NCBI GenBank assembly: GCA_025617745.1
Contig: CM046858.1
Location: 40,531,850-40,595,849, forward strand
DNA from: Heliocidaris erythrogramma
Taxonomy: Eukaryota; Echinodermata; Echinoidea; Camarodonta; Echinometridae
DNA length: 64,000 bases
Reading direction: 5' to 3'
The number at the start of each line of letters is the position of its first letter. Position 1 is the stretch's first letter. This document shows positions 1-12,800 of this stretch, piece by piece. The notes beneath the pieces are model-generated. The model searched no databases and was not told the origin of the DNA. It saw only the letters and a list, made by a program, of their open reading frames with translations. The translations under genes were made by a program, and so were the position numbers.

Positions 1-329
1 GCTAGATAATAGTAGAAAGAACAAAAAATTATGCACAATTGATGCCCTGTATGACCTTATAGTGTTTCTTTAAACATATATCTTTACAAATGAAATTACC
101 ATCAGTTGACACAAAATAAGAAAGAATAGTGTTTTTCCATACAAAGTGGCAATTTTTTTATTAACATTTCAACATAATTTCTGTCCATCAATTTTTGACA
201 CATGACTTTTTATTGGATAAGTAATGTGGCAATACAGTAAATTGAAAACATAAGTTTTGTCATTTTGAAGAAGAAAGGTTGATTTATTAAGGATTTTAGC
301 TCTTGAAAAGTTCCTGTTCTCTTGTTTAA
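1..329. other. AT-rich sequence, nothing recognised
   Basis: No exon-like frame, repeat or site seen. Confidence 0.5.
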
Positions 330-1218
330 AGTAGAAATTCATTCATTTTCTTCATATACATTAAATCATCAGAAAGCTTAAAACCCCAAGAATAAAATGA
401 TTCTATTTTCAAGCATTGACACAAAAGTGGAAAGGTGAAATAAGCACAGTGAAGATAGTACTTTTGGAATGAAGCAATGATGAAAATGGTCTGTCGAGTA
501 TGACGCACATGTATGCGCATGGACGCACTGATCTCTACTGCATATTCATTAGCATTGATTTCGCGCAGTAGTCGTGAACGTCAAGATATGACAAAGTACG
601 ACAAAATACAGTGCTCGTAAACTTCGTATTTACACTGTTTTATGTGTTTTTCACCACTTCTGCAATTTAGCTTGCATACAATAAAGCCTAGACGACAGGT
701 TTCTGGGTTTCTTTTCTTCTCTATCCCCCGCAATTATCTAAATTTTAATATTTTTGTGATGCGTTTGGATCGCAAATTCGCAATGCACAGCGATGTTGAA
801 CAAGCTGTACCTGTTGTACACGTACGGGAGAATAGCTGTGTGAGTGAGTTAGAGATCGAGTAGCAGGCTGATAACATTTTCATGGTAGATGTGGTGAAAA
901 AGCGATAATTATATAACAGTGTAAATGCGAAGTTTACGAGCAATCTATTTTGTTGTATTGTGACGTTCATGACTACTGCGTGAATGCTAATGAATATACA
1001 GTAGAGATCAGTGCGTCCATGCACATACATGTTCGTCATACTCGACAGACCATTTTCATCGGCAGTCCTTCCTCATTGGCATTGCTTCTTTCCAATGCGC
1101 TTATTTCACCTTTCCACTTTTGTGTCAATGCTTGAAAATAGAATCATTTTGTTCTTTGGGTTTTAAGCTTGCTGATGATCTATAAATGTACTATGAAGAA
1201 AATGAATGAATTTCCACT
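330..1218. mobile_element. Long fold-back DNA transposon with about 325-bp inverted arms
   Basis: Arms 330-655 and about 895-1218 are inverted copies sharing most positions, starting AGTRGAAATTCATTCATTTT, around a 240-bp centre. TTAA stands at both outer edges (326-329 and 1219-1222), suggesting a TTAA target-site duplication as in Kolobok or piggyBac. No coding capacity. Non-autonomous. Confidence 0.8.
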
Positions 1219-1681
1219 TTAAGAGTTATAGAGACAACTGTGAATCAAAGTCTTTGTACATTGTACATGAACATTAGATGTTATAATTTATTTATTATAC
1301 ATGTACATTACAAGCAAAGACATCTTTTTATGTCAATTTCTATGTACATGTATGTAAGTGAAATCAAACAATATGAATGGGGACAAAGGCTTGCATCTTG
1401 TTTAATATTTGTGGCAGCCAATCTGAGCTCCTTTTCTCCTCCATCTGCCTTGTTTCCTTTAATAGTTTGTTATCAGTTACTAGGGTGGTCCATGGAGGGT
1501 TTTAACATGTGACAACAACATGTTTGGATTTTGAAACTTCAGGTTTAAAAATCATTGATGAGTTAAAAGTGATTAATCATTCTCGGGCAAAATTATTGAT
1601 GAAATACTAGCCCTAAAATTTGTTTGAAAATGATATGACTCAGATTATACCAGAGAGCATCTGAGAACCCCAAAGTTACCT

Positions 1682-1853
1682 GGGGGGTGTTTCATAAAGC
1701 TGTTCGTAAAGTTACGAATGACTTTACGAACGATTGGAACATGTTCTTGTGTGTTATATTAATCAGATTCTCAATCATTTAGCACAATAACTGATCACCA
1801 GTCGTGCGTAAAGTCGTGCTTAACTTACAAACAGCTTTATTAAACACCCCCCC
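1682..1853. mobile_element. Fold-back MITE, family B copy 1
   Basis: Starts GGGGGTGTTTCATAAAGC and ends with its inverted form GCTTTATTAAACACCCCCC; inner arms carry GTAAAGTTACGAATGAC and its inverse. A second copy lies at about 44468-44626. Confidence 0.8.
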
Positions 1854-1899
1854 TGGACCCCCACTGTATTGGACCTTGAGCTTTGCACACATCAGTTCG

Positions 1900-2240
1900 G
1901 CTTACTTCGACCCATCGTGTAATCATGTTCACGTCATGTTATCACGTTACACGACGTTTCTTGAATACCAAGCCCTTAATTCCCGAAGGGTAGGGTGTAA
2001 CGTTTGTGAAATACACCCCTCTTATTGATGCAATGTCGGGTCCAGTTTACCCGTCACTTTACAAAAAAACTACTGCAAAGCTACGAATATTTGCGTCTCA
2101 AACCCTACACCTCGTCAAATAAGAGGGAATATTTCACAAACGTTACACCCTTCCCTTGGGAAATTTAGGGCTTAGTATTCATGAAAGGTCGTGTATACGT
2201 GACGTGAACATGATCACATGATGTTTTAAAGTAGCCCATC
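1900..2240. mobile_element. Fold-back element with about 125-bp arms
   Basis: The stretch around 1900-2025 (ATGTTCACGTCATG, GTGTAACGTTTGTGAAATA) returns inverted at about 2115-2240. The arms differ by small gaps and changes, so the copy is old. No coding capacity. Confidence 0.65.
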
Positions 2241-2380
2241 AGGGGAGCGTTTCATGAAAGGAAGTTGTCAGATATTTTATCCGACAACTGTTATAAGCTA
2301 CTGAAATCCTTGCATATGATTGGCTGAGAGCAAATTTGTCAGTAAAAATCACTGACAAAATGCTTGATGAACGCTTCCCA
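2241..2380. mobile_element. Fold-back MITE, family A copy 1
   Basis: About 140 bp with ends GGGGAGCGTTTCATGAAAG and TTGATGAACGCTTCCC. Inner pair: CCGACAACTGTTATAAGC and TTTGTCAGTAAAAATCACTG. Close copies at 23277-23415 and 25715-25854 and a diverged relative at 55242-55386. Confidence 0.85.
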
Positions 2381-2641
2381 GTTCATACATGTACTCCAAA
2401 TTCCAATTTTACGTGTTTTGATATTTAAATATTTTTTCAGTTAAATTGTTTGATTTCAGCTTTCTTTTCGTTCTTGCATTTTACTCTGAGACTCATACAT
2501 GTAAGTGCAAGACAAGTGTGTACATTTAGCTTCAGTATGTCTGTGTGCATGCTATGTACAAAACTACAAAGCTATTCTTCAGTTTTATTGTACATATGTA
2601 TCAACCATCTTTTTGTTTGATAATTTCAGTTTTAACCTCAG
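2381..2641 (+). other. Likely 5' flank or 5' intron end of the TAZ-pseudokinase gene
   Basis: AT-rich sequence with a pyrimidine tract before exon 1. No TATA box or untranslated exon can be fixed. Confidence 0.3.
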
Positions 2642-2643
2642 AC

Positions 2644-2703
2644 ATGGGTGGCCACAGCACCCAAGCCATTGGGCACTTTCATGTATATGACCCCGTCCAG
2701 GAG
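2644..2703 (+). CDS. TAZ-pseudokinase exon 1 (start codon)
   Basis: ATG GGT opens 20 codons ending VQE before the strong donor GAG|gtaagt, phase 0. Pyrimidine-rich sequence with two possible acceptors (after tttcag near 2629 and after cctcag at 2641) lies just upstream, so an untranslated 5' exon further left is likely. Confidence 0.6.
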
Positions 2704-5700
2704 GTAAGTAAATAAAAAAATGATAGAAGAAAATGATAAATCACAAAAAAGTACAACATTCTCTGTTATATTGTTGGGGTTTCTTATACAGCCATGCAAA
2801 AAATTATTGGACCAAAAATGGTTACTGAAAGTGTTATATTTGTGGTAAGAAGGAAATAAAATATCATAAAAGCAAGGTACATGAGTGAACAATTGCTGGA
2901 ATTAGTTATTCATTCAATGAAATACAAAGACATCATTTTCATTAGTTTGAATGCATGTTATAGTACCTTTATTACAGAAGCTTGGTCTAATAATTTTTTT
3001 TCAGGGCTGTATATACATGTGTACAGGTACAACATGTATATATTCAAAATGTCATCTTCAAAGATTACAGGTTACTTCTGTGAAGAGATATTGCAAGTTT
3101 GAACACTGGTACACTCAAAATTAAAAAACTATAAGTAAGTAGTTTTATCTTTGCGTGCATGCAAATATACTCAGTATAAAATGTGTGTACATCTTTACAT
3201 TGTATTAAGAAATCATGCTTTCCTCCATTTTGCAAATATGATCAGCTTATAATGCATTGTGGTATCAATGTCATTATTTGCTACAATATTAAATTAATAT
3301 ATCTACCTATTATTGCTAGTTTGGTCCAAACTACGCTACCATCGAGAAACTAAAGGTCATATTCGCGCACGCCAAACCCCCATATGGTGCCTTCCCATAG
3401 TCACATGCGCGAGCGCACACCCGCCATCTTCCTTTTTTCATTCCCACTGCCGAAGAATAACAATATTCGGATATCCCCTCCCTCTTGGTGTGGATCCCCC
3501 AGGCGCGGCAGCATCTGTTTGGGTCAGTTCGTCGCTGTTCAGCGCGAGATTGACTCCTGTAAGCAGGCGGCTGAATTATTGAGGCAATTCCGCCCACGTC
3601 AGTCGGTTCCACCTCCTAAGCCGAAGGCTAAGACGCGGGTGCCCCCAGCCCCACGCCAACAGCGGGTGAGCTCGGCTCCACCTCGCGTGGTGTTACCCAA
3701 CGGTCAGCAGCCCAGGTCTGCTCAAGGTAGGGACTTCCCTAGAGGTAGGGGGAGCAATAGGGCCTGCGCCAAGGCTCCGGCCAAGGCCAAGCAGGCCATT
3801 TGAGGGTGCGCCCGAGCAGTGGATCACCAGGTAGGCGGACAGCTTTGTATTTCCTTCCCGCTTGGGAAGATTTACTGAAGACGGCTTCGTTCTCTAAATC
3901 CACCTGCCAGTCTCGCCGCCCTTCATCAGCAGCATATCTCGGCCAAGATACAGTTGCTGCTGGTGAAGGGTGCTGTATAAAAGGTGAGAGACCACCCACA
4001 TCGGTGTGTGAGACCAGCTCCCCGCATCTTCACCCGGGTGGTGTCGGCTCTTGCTGCCTTCCTAAGGAATCGCGGCCTCCGATTGGCTCCTGGTAGCACA
4101 TTCAGAGCCAGTGCTCCGAGACCAGTTGCACCTCCTGCTCCAGAATACTCAGGAGCTAGGCTTTATAGTCAACTGGGAAAAGTCGGGAGCTGTCTGACAC
4201 CCGTACCCCATTGTACTTTGGTGTGGAGGTAACATCTCTCATCAGATCGCCCGCCCCAGCCACAGCGACAGAATTTGGTCGGTTGCTCGGTCCCTGCGTC
4301 TTTCTCGCAAGGTACAGGCCAAGCGCTGGCTTCAATTTCTGGGCTACCTCACAAATATAGTGGAGGTATTGCCAGACTGCAGACTTCTGATGAGGCCCTT
4401 CCAGAGGCACCTCTTGAAGTTCTTTTCGCCAAGCGTAGATTCCCTTAGAGTATGGATTCCATTACCGAGGGAGATCACACACCTTCTCGCCCCCTGGGCA
4501 GACGAGACGTTTCTTGCTCGAGGCAAGCCTTCCTGCACCCCTCTTCCGTCATTGTCCATCTCGACAGATGCATCCCTTCTGGGCTGGGGCGGCCATTGTG
4601 GGGGCGAGATTATTTCAGGGGATTGGTCTCGTCTGCACACCATTCCCCATATCAATGTGCTGGAAATGCTGGAGGCATTCATGTCACTTGGCCATTTCAG
4701 GCGCACGATTGTGGAACACTCCATGCTTTTCCTTACGGACAACACCACGGTTGCTGCCTACATCAGTCGTCAGGGTGGAACTCGTTCAGTTTCCCTTAAC
4801 TGTCTTACCGCCCAGTTATGGAGGTGGTGTCGGACGAACGAAATTGTCCTGATATCCTCCTACATTCCCGGACAAGAAAATCTTATAGTAGACTTTCTGT
4901 CTCGGGCAAGTGTCTCCCATCCGAGTGGTCCCTCCATCAGAAGGTTTTTTGATTTTCTCTGCGCGACTTGGGCGCCACTAGAGAGCGGACTTTTTGCAAC
5001 TGCTCTCAAACACCGTCTTCCGAGGTTCTGCTCTCGGGTACAGGACCCAGAGGCTTGGGCAGTCGATGCCTTCGCTCTCCATTGGAGACACTTTCGAGGG
5101 TATGTTTTCCCTCCGTTTCCTTTGATCCCTCAGGTCCTGCATGAGAAAGGTCCTCCTGGATGGACAGCCGTTTCCACTCCCACTGAGGCCAGACCTGGTG
5201 TCTCAGCCTCTATCCGGGATCCTCCATCATTGGCCCGAGGTCCTTCACTTGACCGCTTGGCCATTATCGGGGGAGACGCTAGGGCTTCGGGACTCTCTGA
5301 GAGTCGTAGAGATTCCATGAGATTTCTTTACAACTCCCATCTGGAGGCAGTTTCAATTTGGTGTGAAGACCTCTGGGTTTCACCCCGCAAGGCATCTGTA
5401 GGCTCCATTGCAGACTTTCTGATCTCCTTATTTGATAAGGGTAGATCTCTTTCCACTATCCGTGGATACCGCTCTGCCTTTACCACCATTCATGTTGGCT
5501 TTCCGGATGGCTCGGGAGTTTCTAGCTCCCATTACCTGACTAAGTTGCTGACATCGTTTTTTCTTACGATGACCAGCAAATCTGAAGCTGTCTCCTGCCT
5601 GGAGCCTTCCTAGGGTTCTGGGGTGGCGCGTGCGCGAATGTGACTTTTAGTCTCTCAATGGTATCGTAGTTTGCACCAAACTAGCAATAATAGGTAGATA

Positions 5701-6771
5701 CATCAATTTATTTATGATTTTTTCTGATCAACGTTAAACATGATCTGGGACTCCGGCAGTAAACCAGACTATGACTCCATGTACACGTATATCCCAGTAT
5801 GCTACAAATATTCATGTCATTTAAAAATTTTCCATAAAAGATGAAATTTTGCACAAAACAACATCAAACATATTTTATCATGGTAAGCTACAAATAATAG
5901 TTACATGTAATCAATAAGTTGTCTATGTCATGGTTATTGGAGTGCCATATGATTGTTCTTCTGCTGGCAAGCAAATCGCTGACATATGGTATACTGTGCT
6001 TTGTAAAAATGTCTTAGATTTGAATACCGCAACCCAATATTGGGAGCCGATGTTTCACAGAAAACACTCTGACAGGTGATTTCAACATATTATTGCAAAA
6101 TAAAAAGTATAACTAATATGTTGGTGAATGTACAGCTGCTTGTTTTCAAAGAACAACATTGTAAGACATTTCTTATTATTCTTATATTCATGTAGCTGAA
6201 ATCGACCACAAGTAGACCGGAAGGTGAGGAGGATCCTAGTAAACACATTCCTAAAAATTCAAAGGAACTGGAAATCAGCAGACCTGGTGAGTTGGTTCGT
6301 GAGATTCGGATATATTTGATCTAACCTGATTTGGGTTATAGTTATTAGACTACGTGGAAATGTACCTCAAAGGGAATAGAGGTGTCATAGTCGAGTGGTT
6401 AAACCACTTGACTGGGGATCCAAAAGTTGTGGGTTCGAACCCTGCATGGCACTTATGTCCTTGAGCAAGGCATTTTATCTGCATTAATCCTCTCCACACC
6501 CAGGTGTTATATGGGTACCTGGTAGGATGTGAACGTCATTGTGGCTGGAATAGCATACATGTACTGTATGTGCGCCTGTAAAATGGCCGCCAGACTGGAA
6601 TGCTCCCATAGGGAGTGGAGAATGTGCAGAATCGTAATTGAATCCAATGACTGGGGTTCTGTAAAGCGCTTTGATAACTTACTTACATGTAATTAGAAAG
6701 GCGATATAAAAATCAGTTATTATTGTATCCCCCGGCAGTATGCCGGAGGATACTTTGGATTCAGCAGCGTT

Positions 6772-6802
<31 letters not shown>

Positions 6803-9800
6803 GTCACATTCTTGTGTGCGCTCTAGCGGTCACATTTCTCGACGAATTTCTTTCAGACTTCCTGTGGACGTGTATCTTGGTAAAATCTGGACCCCTATAG
6901 TTTCTGGTGATGCTGCCCCCAGTGTTCCGTCTTTTATAGGGTAAAAGGCCATATTTTGGGGGATAGGTTGTGTGCGCTCTAGCGGTCACATTTCTCAACG
7001 GATTTTGTTCAAATTTTGTATGAAGGTGTCTCTTGGTAAAATCTGGAACCCTATAGATTTTGGTGATGCTGCCCCCAGTGTCCGTCTTTTATAGGGTCAA
7101 AGGTCATATTTTGATGGATGTCTTGTGTGTACTCTTGTGTGCGCTCTGGCGGTCACATTTCTCAACGGATTTCGTTCATGGAGATGTATCTTGGTATAAT
7201 CTACACATCTTTACTGTTTGGTGATGCTGCCCTCATTGTTCCGTCCTTTATAGGGTCAAAGCTCATTTGTCCCTTTTGTGCACTCTTACTTCTGCATTTC
7301 TTGACGGATTTCGTTCAAATTTTGCATGAAGGTGTCTCTTGGTGTAATCTAAAAACCTATAGTTTTTGGTGATGCTGCCACCAGTGTTCCGTCTTTTATA
7401 GGGTCAAAGGTCATACTTCAGGGCATGGCGTGAGTGCACTCTGCAGGCCACATTTCTTGACGGATTTCTTTCAAATTTTGTATGGAGATATATCTTGGTA
7501 TATCTCTCAACACATTTCTTTCAAATTTTATATGAAGATGTGTCTTAGTGAAACCTACACATCTAAATTGTTTGCTGATGCTACCCCCACTGTACCACTT
7601 TCTATACAGTCAAATGTCATATTCAGGTTGCTGTTAGGGTCAAATGTCATATTTTCGTTGCATGCATTCTGGAGGACACATTTGTTAACTCATTTCTTTC
7701 ATATTTTGTATGTAGGTCCATTATAGATTACACCTCTACAGTTTTTGGTGATGCTGCCTCTAGTGTTCCGTCTTTCATAGGATCAAAGGTCATATTTTAG
7801 TGGATGGCTTATGTGCGCTCTGAGGTCATATTTCTTCCGAATTTTCTATAAAAATGCATTATACTCTAATCTGCACAAATCGTTTTGGTAATGCTGCTCC
7901 TAGTGTTGACAATATTCCGGGCCACTGGCGGCAATTTCTACACCATCCTTTTGTTTGAGGGAGGGGATGGGGGAGGGTCTTTGTCCCTCCTTCAAATCGC
8001 TGCCAGTGCCGGGGGATACATTTCGCATTGCGCGGCACCAGCAGTGCACATTTCTAGTTATTATTATTTTTTTTCTTATTATTATTAAACAATAATATTA
8101 TTATCATTATTTTTATTATTATTATTACATTATCATGAGACCTGCCTCAACATGAATATGTTTTATTTTATATTATCTAGAATCAGTTGATGATCAGCAA
8201 GGCAGTGATGACACAAAAAATGCAACAAAACAGGTCTGGTTTGTAAAGCAACACAATGGCCCGAATTCACAAAGGAGGTTTAAACCTCCATAAACGTATT
8301 AAAATAAGTGTAAGTAAGCGCACATTGCCCATTCGCATGCTTAAAGAAAATATATAATTGGGTTGGATTCTGTGCGCACATACGCTTAAAAAACCCAGGA
8401 GGGGGTTTAAACTATGATTTAAAATAAACCTCCTTTGTGAATTAGGGCCATTATGTTTGAATTAAAGGGCAATCTAGCCTTTGTAATAAGCTGATTTGCA
8501 TGTAAGCACAAATATAAGAGAAACTGGTTGGTGAAGGTTTGAAAGAAATTGGACAAAGAATAACAAAGTTATGAATGTTTGCAAAATGAGATCACTAACT
8601 TTTGCGAATCTCAAATTGGCTATTTGATGGGTCGACTGTGACTTATTCCCGGTCAACTCTCCAGTTTGTCATACACTAAAATATCATTAATTTACTGTTT
8701 TCCCCTAAGCGCCATTTCTCTCGGGGCGGTACTGACAATATACGCTGACAGCGTATATTGTCAGTACCGCCCCTAGAGAAATGGCCCTGCGGCTTTATTA
8801 TGAAAAGTTTATTGTTATACAGGTGTACATGTAGGTCCTCCAAAAAGAAAAAGATCCCTCTGAGTTATTAATTTTGAAAATTTACATTTCAGTCATATTG
8901 CGTGTTGGAGCAAATGGAAGAGTTGTCTGCCGCTACATCACAACGACTTTCCTATTCGGATACTCTGAAATAGACCCGTTTACTAACATTCAAATTTGTA
9001 TGTTTCTTTCCCGGGGATCTAGTAATGAGGTACTCCTTTAACCTGTTATTAATGAATGAACTACAATACATGAAATCCAGTTTGCATACATTACTTGTTG
9101 CTATGTCTGACAATCCTCTGACAAGCTTTCAGGTTGTCAAGAACAACCTTGTTTTAAAAGTATGCCTAAAATTTGAATATATTTTTAAACAGGTCTATAT
9201 ATAGTGATTGCAACTTTCAAAAATTCATAACTTTATTACTTGTGCGATTTCATTCAAACGTTCAGTAATCTGTTTCTCTGAGTTTTCTGCTTTCTTTCAG
9301 AACAGCTTGCTATAGTAAGGTTGGATTTTTCTTTAATTATTTGATAGCCAGCGTAGATGGTGCATGTATAAGGGAGGTTATTGACATTGTACAGTGACAT
9401 GACTGTTGTGTATTGGAAAAGATTGTTGATGAATTTGATCTACTCGGTGTAAAAAGGTATTAGGAGGACAACTCCTTAAAGAGTAATTCGATAACTAGCC
9501 CAAGTATGCAGTAATCACTCAAACAGATACATTAGTTACACTGTTTTGTTTTGATGATAATCCTATTATGTCAGGATTCTATTTCAATCACTTTGAATTT
9601 GAATTGTATCATCCCCTACCCAAAACACACCTCCCCCTCCCCTCAAGACAACAACACTCTGGGACAACTTCCACCCAGACACTTACCCCTCCTTGATCCC
9701 CCCCCCCTTCCCAGCTAACTGTACCCCTTTAAAGAATTACCCCCTTTACATAATTAGTTAGCCAGGGAGAGGGAGGGGGACTGGGAAGTGGGTAATTGTA

Positions 9801-12800
9801 TGGGACAATTTCTACCCAGACAATTACCCCCTTCCCTGGCTAAACATTCCTTTAAAGAATTACCCCCTTTACTGAATCACAGCAATACCCCGTTACCCGT
9901 TTGGGAGAAATTATGTTCAGTGTATTGCATTTCTTCAATAACATGCTGTTTGATAAAGATAGAGTTGTACTTTTATCTGAGTGGTTCATAAATGCGTACT
10001 AACTTTAGTCCAGGTTTCATAAGATGAGTTTTTTGTCCACTGAGTTATGGAGCGCCAAGTGTCGATCTTCTCTTCCCATAAGACGGTAAGCATGTTAATA
10101 TGCAGTCAGTTGTTCATTGCACCTTCATGAATGTGAGCCAACAAGACGTTATGTACTATTCCTAATCACTATGCCCACCATGACAGGTCCCAGAAATTAA
10201 AGTATCGATGGCACCCCTCCATGGGGACACCCTGGACCAGGCAACAAAGGACAATTTGCAGAAACTCCTTGAAATGCGGGCATACTGTCAGGCTATGGAG
10301 CACGACTGCTGCTTTGATCTGGAATGCCTCAAGGTGAGTGAACGCCAGATACTTGCACGATGCACGTATTCTATGCTCGTGCACGTTATGTATATGATTC
10401 TTGCTGTTTGAAGAAAAACAAAATAGTAAACTCATATTTAATTTCCTTTAAGTAATTAATATTTCTGGCATGATGATAATGATTATGGAGCTAGGAAAAT
10501 TGAGTAAAAACACTTCTATTTACATTGTACATGTAGCTTATAAGGTTTTTCCTATTCCTGTTGCTCATATTATGATGATACATGTTACATGTGTATTGGC
10601 TTCTTGTGTTGTGCTCATATCTACCATGCAAAATGCTCAAAACGTTCAAATGTTTAAGAATGGCAAATGTAGATGAATTTCCTGCTAAATCAGAATGTGT
10701 TGAAAGAGAGTGTTGTGACACGCACTTGATAAGCCTAAGCGTATGCGGTCTTTGTTAAAACATGGCGGATCATGGAGCTCTCAGTAGTTCCCTCCCAAGT
10801 ACATTCTCTATTGGAAGCAATTATTTGAAGCTCCATTGAATGACTGACCAATCAGAACCGACCTCCAGTGTCGCAACTCTCTGTATGTATAGCTCTGGCA
10901 AAATGCAACCTATTGGTTGATGTTTTTCCTATCCTTATTTGATCATATTCCACTGTGCAGACAAGAGTTTATCAGAATAACTTCAAGAAGTGCTGGAGTA
11001 ACGGCTTACTGGACAAATGCAGCGACTGCAAGGAGACTGTCAAAGCTTACTGGAATCATAGTCTGGGCTGTCATTCAGATCGGTGCATGTTGCCATTCTG
11101 CTGTTACTTCAAGGAGCTGTGCAGGTGACTTTGTCTTTCTGTCCTTACCACCAAAGTAGTCTGCAGGCACAGACTCTATTTTGACACTTAAATACAATAC
11201 CATAAAGCCATGAACCCACCCTAAATTTGACAGTCCGTTTTGCTGTGAAAATATTTGAAAGGTAGATGGGTGTGAAGCACACAGGCTGTACTCTTCTGTT
11301 TGAAATATTTGTAATGTTCAGTGTAACTGGGAATATCGTTTGGGTAATTTCTGAAAGTGCATAGAGGCATAGTTGGAATGTTTTGTGTGTTATTATTATT
11401 AAGGGAATGTATAGTTTTGTTAAGCCCTTACATGTAAACTCTTTTTGTCAGATTTCTTGGATTTTAGTTGATAAATACATGTAGTAAGATACTAGCATTG
11501 CAAAGCTTCTTTGAAGATTCTTCCTCCTCAAGTGGATTGTTAAATAATTGAGAGGTACATGATTATTTAGGTACCAGGCCTGGGACTTGAATTCAAACAT
11601 TGATGTGCACTATACACACATGTAAAACTATGCGTTTGCGACACAGAGAACACACGCTATCTTCAAGCGAACTGCTGAGATGGTTGTGCAGGGAGTGGTT
11701 GCAGTCAAAGAGACCTAGCATAGGGCTCTGTTTAGACGTGATCTTGCGTTCCTTTCAGATATTTACACTAAAATCCATCGCAAATCCAGCACGGAATATC
11801 AGATGATCTGGCTTGTGTGTCTTTCGATATCAGGAGAACAATATCAGACTATATTCAACTTGTTGCATTTCAATTTCACTTTTGTTCTGAAAACTATAAA
11901 TTGGCTTTGAATGTATTCTCTTTTCAGTGAGACTGGAGCACTTCATGAGCCTGCGATGCATATATTTGAAGGAGCCTTGGGGTGTTTGATCACGGAGAGA
12001 GAGATTAAGGTCTTAGAGAAACTCCATGAGCTTGAGCAGTTGCAATATCCAGCTGCTGATGATGAAATAGCATGGGTAAGTAGTAGGTTTAGGAGGTTCT
12101 TTTATTGAAGAAAAACAACTCTGGTTTCAATATGCGGTCTCGAGTCGACTCATACGTCACCTATTTGTGGCAGTGCTACGTGTAGCTGCTCGATTGCAAT
12201 TCCATGCAGTGGTCCAACTCTGGCTGCACCGGTGCTCCAGCACCATTGTCATTGTGTATGGCACCATAAGTACATGTAGTGTGCAACTGTCACAAGGATT
12301 ATCTGATTTTCATGTAAAAACTTATCAAAATACACATGTACATGTATATGATTGCCATAATCATAATCCAAGCTTCGATGTCATACCCGCATTCATGAAA
12401 TCCATATTGAAATCATGGCTATAATGACGGGAATGAACTGCAATTTTTCGATGTGGGGTCCTGTTATGAATGGTCAGTTTAGAAGATATGTTTCCTTCAG
12501 GATGGGGCATACATTTATATTCAGAACAAACATGTTTATTAAGCCTTTCAGGACAGGAATTATTTAAGTGCTAAATTGATCACATTTTGTTCTTCAAATT
12601 GGCAACAATAACATTTTTCTTTTAGTGCTACATGGTTTGAATAAGGTGTAATGTCTTTGAAAACAATTATACATGATTAGAAATTTTGTCAAAAATTGCC
12701 AATTTGGATAAAAAAACAATGATTTTGAACATCTTAATGTGTTGCCAATTTGAGGATTTTAAAGCTTACTCTCCTTTTTTAAATTCCTGGCATCAAAGGC

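Larger units (their letters stand above)
3300..5700 (+). mobile_element. DIRS-like tyrosine-recombinase retrotransposon fossil with both inverted ends
   Basis: About 74-bp inverted terminal repeats at 3300-3373 and 5627-5700 agree at roughly nine of ten positions. Inside lie, in order, a basic Pro-rich Gag-like stretch (about 3500-3800), an RNase H-like stretch (about 4550-4910: STDASLLGWGGH, LTDNTTVAAYI, IPGQEN) and the start of a tyrosine-recombinase-like domain (about 5320-5600). At about 2.4 kb it is under half the usual DIRS length: broken, with large internal parts missing. It sits in intron 1 of the TAZ-pseudokinase gene, same strand. Locally GC-richer than its surroundings. Moderate age; DIRS ends need not be identical at insertion, so dating is loose. 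Confidence 0.85.

Noticed and set aside
6381-6453. tRNA gene candidate from A and B boxes
   Set aside because: Followed by a SINE body and tail that recur at 37625; the same reasoning applies to tRNA-like heads at 15508, 32341 and 44322.
9299-9313. Micro-exon of 14 nt between a strong acceptor and gtaagg
   Set aside because: Including it would break the phase between exons 3 and 4, and nothing else supports it.
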